Below are positions 23,034-27,753 of a stretch of 27,753 nucleotides of DNA, piece by piece. The stretch is from Tateyamaria sp. (GTDB lineage: Bacteria; Pseudomonadota; Alphaproteobacteria; Rhodobacterales; Rhodobacteraceae): contig JABITU010000343.1 in NCBI GenBank assembly GCA_018668195.1, positions 1-27,753 of the forward strand. The letters are read 5' to 3'. The position numbers and the translations under genes were made by a program. How positions within the stretch are numbered: position 1 is the first letter of the stretch; each line of letters opens with the position of its first letter. The notes under the pieces were generated by a model, which made no database searches, was not told where the DNA came from, and saw only the letters and a program-made list of their open reading frames with translations.

Positions 23034-24047
23034 ATGAAAATGGCGTTTGAAGATCTGGACGGGCTGCGCGCAATTTTGGCGAAAATGCCTAGTGCGAATG
23101 CCGAGGCGGCAGCAGGTGCCGCAGAGCGCAACGGTCAGTTGACCAAACCACCTGGTGCCCTGGGGCGTCTTGAAGATTTGGCACAGTGGTATGCGGCTTG
23201 GCGTGGGAATGCGCGTCCGTCTTTGAACGCGCCGCAGGTGATTGTTTTTGCGGGCAACCACGGGGTCGCGGCGCGTGGTGTGTCGGCTTTTCCACCAGAG
23301 GTGACGGTCCAGATGGTGGCGAATTTCGAACATGGCGGTGCTGCGATCAATCAGCTTGCCAAGGCGTTCGGTGCGCGCATGGATGTGGTGGCGCTAGAGC
23401 TTGACCGCCCGACAGATGATTTCACCGCAGGGTCCGCCATGTCGCAGGCTGATTGCGTCGCAGCGCTGCGTGCTGGTTGGGATTCAGTTGATCCGAATGC
23501 TGACCTTATGGTTGTGGGAGAGATGGGCATTGGTAACACCACATCAGCCGCCGCAATTGCGGCGGCGTTGTTTGGCGGTGATGCCGGTGATTGGACCGGG
23601 CGTGGCACGGGCGTTGAGGGCGATGCACTGACGGTCAAGACCGCAATTGTTGCAAAGGGGCTCATGCTGCATGCTGATGCGTGTGACGGCTTGGATGTGT
23701 TGATGCGTTTGGGTGGGCGCGAGTTGGCGGGTATGGCCGGAGCGATTGCTCGCGCGCGCGCGCTGTCGATCCCAGTAATCCTTGACGGCTTTATCTGCAC
23801 GGCTGCAGCGGCTTGCCTTGAAAAAACGGTGGCCGGTGCATTGGATCACTGCGTGGCCGGGCATCTGAGTGCCGAGGGCGCGCATGGCGCGATGTTGGAG
23901 GCATTGGACAAAGCGCCGCTGTTGCAGCTCGGTCTGCGCCTGGGCGAGGGATCAGGGGCGGCGCTTGCCATTGGTGTTCTCAAAGGAGCAGTGGCCTGTC
24001 ACAGCGGAATGGCGACGTTTGATGAAGCTGGTGTCGCAGGCGGTTGA
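23034..24047 (+). CDS. cobT: Nicotinate-nucleotide--dimethylbenzimidazole phosphoribosyltransferase
   Basis: 337 aa. Makes alpha-ribazole phosphate from nicotinate mononucleotide and 5,6-dimethylbenzimidazole, supplying the lower ligand used by CobS. Signatures: [14 protein letters not shown] near residue 40, [30 protein letters not shown] in the middle, and [16 protein letters not shown] at the C-terminus, in which the Glu of LGEGSGA is the expected catalytic base. The ATG at 23034 follows AAGGGA; an in-frame ATG two codons on is also possible. Divergent from cobS. Its 3' end is followed by a hairpin with a C-rich tail. Confidence 0.95.
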   Translation: MKMAFEDLDGLRAILAKMPSANAEAAAGAAERNGQLTKPPGALGRLEDLAQWYAAWRGNARPSLNAPQVIVFAGNHGVAARGVSAFPPEVTVQMVANFEHGGAAINQLAKAFGARMDVVALELDRPTDDFTAGSAMSQADCVAALRAGWDSVDPNADLMVVGEMGIGNTTSAAAIAAALFGGDAGDWTGRGTGVEGDALTVKTAIVAKGLMLHADACDGLDVLMRLGGRELAGMAGAIARARALSIPVILDGFICTAAAACLEKTVAGALDHCVAGHLSAEGAHGAMLEALDKAPLLQLGLRLGEGSGAALAIGVLKGAVACHSGMATFDEAGVAGG

Positions 24048-24065
24048 TGTCGGTGGGAGGCACTG

Positions 24066-24104
24066 TTCCGGGCTGTGCCCGGAAGGCGCCCACCCACCGA
24101 CCCT
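24066..24104 (+). terminator. Hairpin with C-rich tail, copy 3
   Basis: Perfect 8-bp stem TTCCGGGC / GCCCGGAA with loop TGT (24066-24084), directly followed at 24085-24104 by the same C-rich 20-mer as at 3580-3599. It lies between the convergent cobT and antiporter genes, 18 bp after the cobT stop. No T run. Confidence 0.62.
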
Positions 24105-24115
24105 CGTGGTGCGCA

Positions 24116-25995
24116 TCAGTCGCGTTTGGTTTCTTCTTCGCGTGCTGAAAGCGACAGTTCGAGTTCTTTTTCAAGAGCCTTGGCCCGAGTGACATAGGCT
24201 TTATTTTTTGACGCTGGAACGTCGGGCACCCACAGTTCGGCTAACTGTCGCACCGCATCTCGGTCGTGTTGATAAAATACGCGTTGGGCTTCGGCGGCTT
24301 CATATTCGCTGAGGCCCAGATTTTCCAGTGCATAGCGTGCGGCGCGCAAAGAGCCATCGAACAATTCGCGCACGATGTCGTTGGCCCCAGCCTGATAAAG
24401 TTTGTAAACATGCGTGCGATCATGGGCGCGCGCAACGATGTGAAGATCTGGTCGCTGCTTGCGGGCATAGGTCACCAAGCGGATTGCGGCTTGTGGATCG
24501 TCGAGGGCCACGACCAGCACGCTGGCGTCGTTCAGGCCTGCGGCCTTGAGAAGATCGGGCCGCGAGGGATCGCCAAGAAACCCTTTGAACCCAAATCGGC
24601 GCATCAGATCAATCGTTCCGATATCGTTATCCAGTACAACCGTTTTGAACCCGCTACCTTGCAACAGGCGGTTGACGATCTGTCCGAAGCGGCCGATGCC
24701 CGCGATGATCACCGGGCCCTGTTCGTCGATTTCGTCGGCTTCGTGTTCGTCTGTGGCCTCATTTATGCGATGGGTGATTTTGTCATAGAGGATAAAGAGC
24801 AAAGGCGTGATCAGCATGGTTAGGGCTACGACCAGCAGCAGCGTTTCAGCCACAGAGGTTGGAATTACGCCCTGACCCACAGAGAACGCCACCAGCACAA
24901 AGCCAAACTCGCCTGCTTGGGCGAGGCCAAGCGTGAATAGCCAGCGGTCGCGTCCCTTGATCCTGAAGGCTACGGCGAGTGTGTAAAGTACGAGGCCTTT
25001 GACCAGAATAACCAGAACGGCCATTGAGATTAGCGCGGGCCAATCTTCGAACAGAAGAACAAAGTTGATGCCCGCTCCTACCGTGATGAAAAAGAGACCC
25101 AGCAACAGCCCTTTGAACGGTTCCAGATCAGTTTCCAACTCGTGCCGGAATTCCGAACTGGCGAGCACGACGCCGGCAAGGAATGCGCCCAGTGCCGGTG
25201 AAAGGCCGACGAGCATCATCAGAAAGGAAATAGACACCACAATGAGCAGTGCGAGGGCCGTATACATCTCGCGCAGCCGGGCTGCATGGATAAAGCGAAA
25301 TACTGGCCGGGTGAGAAACACACCAGTCAAAATCACTGTCATCACAGCACCGATCGTGACCAAAGTAATTCCCAAGCGGGCAGACCATCAACGAGGCTTA
25401 GGGCGGCGCCATGGTGATCGTTGCCGTGACTGTCATGAACAGCACGTGTGATGGATCCGTCATTGGCAATTGATGCGGGCAGCGTCACCACGAGCAGTGG
25501 CAGAAAGGCGAGGATCGGAATGACCGCGATATCCTGCGTCAGAAGCACCGAAAACACTGATCGCCCACCGCCTGTTTGCATCAGCCCCTTTTCGGATAGT
25601 GTTTGCAGCACGATAGCGGTAGAAGACAGAGCCAAAGTCAGCCCTATGGCCAGTGCTACGCCCCACGGCTGGTGATAGGCCATAGCAACGGCCATTATTG
25701 CGACAGTTGATAGCGTGACCTGCAGCCCGCCAAGGCCGAGCAGCTTGTGGCGCATGTCCCATAGGGCGCGCGGCTCCAATTCGAGGCCTATCAGGAACAG
25801 CATCATAACCACGCCAAACTCGGCAAAGTGTTGAAGATCCTCGGTCTCGGCCCCGACGAGCCCCAAAACTGGCCCGATTAGAATCCCAGCCGCTAGGTAG
25901 CCCAGAACAGAGCCCAGCCCCAGCCGCGCGGCGATGGGTACAGCAATGACTGCAGCGGCAAGATAGATCGAGGCTTGGTACAGGAAGCTTTCCAT
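24116..25995 (-). pseudogene. Kef-type CPA2 monovalent cation:proton antiporter, frameshifted
   Basis: Two minus-strand frames make up one typical KefB/KefC-like protein of about 626 residues. The first (ATG 25995, 217 codons) holds the initial membrane helices ([51 protein letters not shown]) and runs to GLPAW, then out of frame. The second starts inside [19 protein letters not shown] and holds the other helices plus a TrkA-N domain (VIIAGIGRFGQIVNRLLQGSG) and the C-terminal helical tail. The join is at a run of three G on the minus strand (plus 25371-25373); adding one G restores PAWGITLV. Such proteins exchange K+ or Na+ for H+. Real mutation or sequencing error cannot be told apart here. 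Confidence 0.85.
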
Positions 25996-26017
25996 TATGG
26001 GTCTTTCCGCGTTGCGA

Positions 26018-26473
26018 TCAGGTGGGCAATGGGCTGTCGCGTTTGAGTTGGTCCATCACGATTTGGCTTTGTACCCGTGCAACGGCAGGGTGGGGCAACA
26101 AAACGTTGTGGATAAGGTCGTTAAGGGACGCCAGATCTGCGCAATACACACGAAGCAGATAATCGGCATCGCCGGTCATTGTCCATGCGCTTGTTATTTC
26201 TGGGCAGCTGTCAACGAGGTGGGCAAAGCTGGTGGAGTGCTCTGGCCCATGGGTGCCAAGGTGGACTTGAACGAATCCTTGTACAGCCAGGCCCAGCCGG
26301 TTCGCGTCAAGCCGCGCGACATAGCACTCTATATAACCATCAGATTCCAGCCGTTGCTTGCGGCGCCCGATTTGACTGGCGGACAGGTGCAGCATGTCGC
26401 TGAGTTCCTGCGCAGTCAGGTGTGCGTTCTTTTGTAGTGCGGCTAAAAGAAGTGTATCGGTTGGATCAAGCAT
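26018..26473 (-). CDS. Lrp/AsnC-family transcriptional regulator
   Basis: 151 aa. The N-terminal winged helix-turn-helix has [43 protein letters not shown]; the C-terminal RAM ligand domain includes [30 protein letters not shown] and [15 protein letters not shown]. It is divergent from the 4-hydroxyphenylpyruvate dioxygenase gene, which makes control of tyrosine/phenylalanine catabolism its likely job. Palindromic TGCGCA cores occur at 26473, 26513 and 26545 in the shared region, the first overlapping its own start codon. No Shine-Dalgarno is seen before the ATG at 26473, so a leaderless or very short-leader mRNA is possible. Confidence 0.92.
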   Translation of the reverse strand: MLDPTDTLLLAALQKNAHLTAQELSDMLHLSASQIGRRKQRLESDGYIECYVARLDANRLGLAVQGFVQVHLGTHGPEHSTSFAHLVDSCPEITSAWTMTGDADYLLRVYCADLASLNDLIHNVLLPHPAVARVQSQIVMDQLKRDSPLPT

Positions 26474-26491
26474 GCGCAGTTTTTTTGTAAT

Positions 26492-26520
26492 TTGACAGGA
26501 ATGTGCGCGATATGCGCATA
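26492..26520 (+). promoter_or_regulatory. hppD promoter with overlapping operator candidate
   Basis: TTGACA (26492-26497), 17 bases, then CGCATA (26515-26520) as a weak -10. The near-perfect inverted repeat TGTGCGC-GATAT-GCGCATA (26502-26520) fills the spacer and -10, so a bound Lrp-type protein would directly affect polymerase. A further TATATT...AATATA dyad lies downstream at about 26540-26565. Confidence 0.5.
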
Positions 26521-26600
26521 AATTTCAATAATAAAGTCCTATATTGCGCACCAAATGCAGAATATATGCCGTATTCTCTTGAGGAAATCAGGAGGAAATC

Positions 26601-27695
26601 ATGGGCCCTTTTCCGCATAACGCGCCGAAATCTGCAATAACCGCCGAAAATCCAGCTGGCACCGATGGATTCGAGTTCGTCGAATTCGCACATCCCGACC
26701 CAGAGGAACTGCGTAGGCTGTTTGCCCGGATGGGATACAAAAAGGTTGCGCGGCACAATCGCAAGAACATCGAGTTGTGGCAGCAGGGCGATGTCACATA
26801 TGTCTTGAATGCTGAGGCCGACAGTTTCGGCGCGCGGTTTGCTGCCGAACATGGGCCTTGCGCGCCCTCCATGGGCTGGCGGGTCGTCGATGCAGCGCGC
26901 GCTTTTGATCGCGCGGTGTCTTTGGGGGCCAAGCCTTATGACGGGGCCGGTAAGGTGCTGGACGTGCCTGCGATCTGTGGGATCGGCGGAAGTCTGATCT
27001 ATTTCGTGGACCAGTATTACGACACCTCGCCCTACAACAAAGAATACGAATGGCTTGAGGAGTCCAAGCCGCGCGGGGTTGGCTTTTTCTACCTCGACCA
27101 CCTGACGCACAATGTCCACAAGGGCAATATGGACACCTGGTTCCGCTTTTATGGTGATCTGTTTAACTTCAAGGAAATTCGCTTTTTCGACATTGCAGGC
27201 AAGTTTACTGGATTGCTTAGCCGCGCGCTGACATCCCCCTGTGGTCGCATCCGCATCCCTATCAACGAAGATCGCGGTGAAACCGGACAGATCGTCGCCT
27301 ATCTGCGCAAGTACAAGGGCGAGGGCATCCAGCATATCGCTGTTGGGTCGGATAATCTTTATGATAGCACTGACGCGATTGCCGAAAACGGGCTAAAATT
27401 CATGCCCGGACCGCCGGATGCTTATTATGACCTTAGCAAAAGCCGGGTGGTGGGGCATGATGAGCCCATCAGCCGAATGAAGAAAAACGGCATTCTGATC
27501 GACGGCGAGGGCGTTGTGAATGGCGGTGAAACACGCATTTTGCTTCAGATATTCTCGAAAACGGTGATCGGGCCGATCTTTTTCGAGTTTATCCAGCGCA
27601 AGGGGGATGATGGGTTTGGTGAGGGCAATTTTAAGGCACTGTTCGAAAGCATTGAGCAAGAACAGATCAACAGTGGTGAGTTGAAAGCCAGCTGA
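26601..27695 (+). CDS. hppD: 4-hydroxyphenylpyruvate dioxygenase
   Basis: 364 aa. Converts 4-hydroxyphenylpyruvate to homogentisate, the second step of tyrosine degradation and the source of melanin-like pyomelanin precursors. Two vicinal-oxygen-chelate domains. The Fe(II) ligands are expected at H167 (LDHLTHNV), H245 (IQHIAVGSDNLY) and E329 (FFEFIQRKGDDGFGEGNF), all present. The start at 26601 has a strong AGGAGG site. The divergent Lrp/AsnC gene is the probable regulator. The next step, homogentisate dioxygenase, is not in the window and may lie to the right. Confidence 0.96.
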   Translation: MGPFPHNAPKSAITAENPAGTDGFEFVEFAHPDPEELRRLFARMGYKKVARHNRKNIELWQQGDVTYVLNAEADSFGARFAAEHGPCAPSMGWRVVDAARAFDRAVSLGAKPYDGAGKVLDVPAICGIGGSLIYFVDQYYDTSPYNKEYEWLEESKPRGVGFFYLDHLTHNVHKGNMDTWFRFYGDLFNFKEIRFFDIAGKFTGLLSRALTSPCGRIRIPINEDRGETGQIVAYLRKYKGEGIQHIAVGSDNLYDSTDAIAENGLKFMPGPPDAYYDLSKSRVVGHDEPISRMKKNGILIDGEGVVNGGETRILLQIFSKTVIGPIFFEFIQRKGDDGFGEGNFKALFESIEQEQINSGELKAS

Positions 27696-27722
27696 TCTAG
27701 AGATGAAGGTGCAACAACAAGC

Positions 27723-27737
27723 GCCCTTTTTTCGGGC
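27723..27737 (+). terminator. Possible short hairpin after hppD
   Basis: GCCC / GGGC with a loop made of six T and one C, 27 bp after the hppD stop. The T run is in the loop and not after the stem, so it is a weak terminator call close to the window edge. Confidence 0.3.
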
Positions 27738-27753
27738 CGCGTGTGCGCGGAAA

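Noticed and set aside
22966..23073. Longer cobS start at 23073
   Set aside because: It would overlap cobT on the opposite strand; ATG 22965 has AGGA at the right distance.
1..27753. CRISPR array, prophage, toxin-antitoxin or intact insertion sequence
   Set aside because: No regularly spaced direct repeats, phage genes, transposase or recognisable toxin-antitoxin pair were found on either strand.

Overview
The window looks like a chromosomal segment of an alphaproteobacterium of the Rhodobacterales (roseobacter group). The grounds are: the gene content and order (hom-glpX-recJ; rluD-like / rpoH; Suv3-like helicase / S4 protein / fdxA / carD; exonuclease-ATP-ligase pair), small proteins I recall as Rhodobacteraceae-restricted DUF families, a GTTC-N7-GTTC SOS box, and a tRNA-His that lacks an encoded G-1. 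No species is claimed. It is mostly housekeeping DNA without phage, CRISPR or an intact insertion sequence.

Layout. 1-2870 (minus): 5' end of recJ, then glpX, hom and a small lipoprotein. 2951-4528: TetR-type regulator with its own operator candidate, convergent to a pirin gene. 4529-5245: 717 bp without a convincing gene, bounded by two inverted copies of a ~101-bp repeat. 5218-5939: SOS-controlled mmcB and a small DUF protein. 6328-6404: tRNA-His. 6514-8980: small membrane protein overlapping head-to-head with an RluA/RluD-family pseudouridine synthase, then rpoH and a strong terminator. 9052-10001: capsule-synthesis-like gene broken by one amber codon. 10150-16971 (minus): pepF, an amidohydrolase, an ATP-dependent DNA ligase and its MBL exonuclease (the last three overlapping), an alpha/beta hydrolase and an SCP2-domain protein. 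17043-22050 (plus): TPR protein, Suv3-like helicase, S4 RNA-binding protein, FdxA ferredoxin, CarD. 22216-24047: divergent cobS/cobT for the last steps of cobalamin assembly. 24116-25995: Kef-type antiporter split by a one-base frameshift. 26018-27695: Lrp/AsnC regulator divergent from 4-hydroxyphenylpyruvate dioxygenase (tyrosine catabolism).

The least expected material is between the genes. (1) Five intergenic copies of a ~100-bp MITE-like element with imperfect terminal inverted repeats and an internal hairpin, four clear and one diverged; the diverged copy abuts pepF and supplies two bases of its stop codon. (2) A recurrent hairpin followed directly by a C-rich tail at three convergent gene junctions, where the arms differ but stay complementary, suggesting an RNA 3'-end module that is not a classical U-tract terminator. 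(3) An unexplained dyad-rich segment between two inverted element copies. (4) Two genes broken by a single base each. Nothing in the coding content looks like a new defence or metabolic system.
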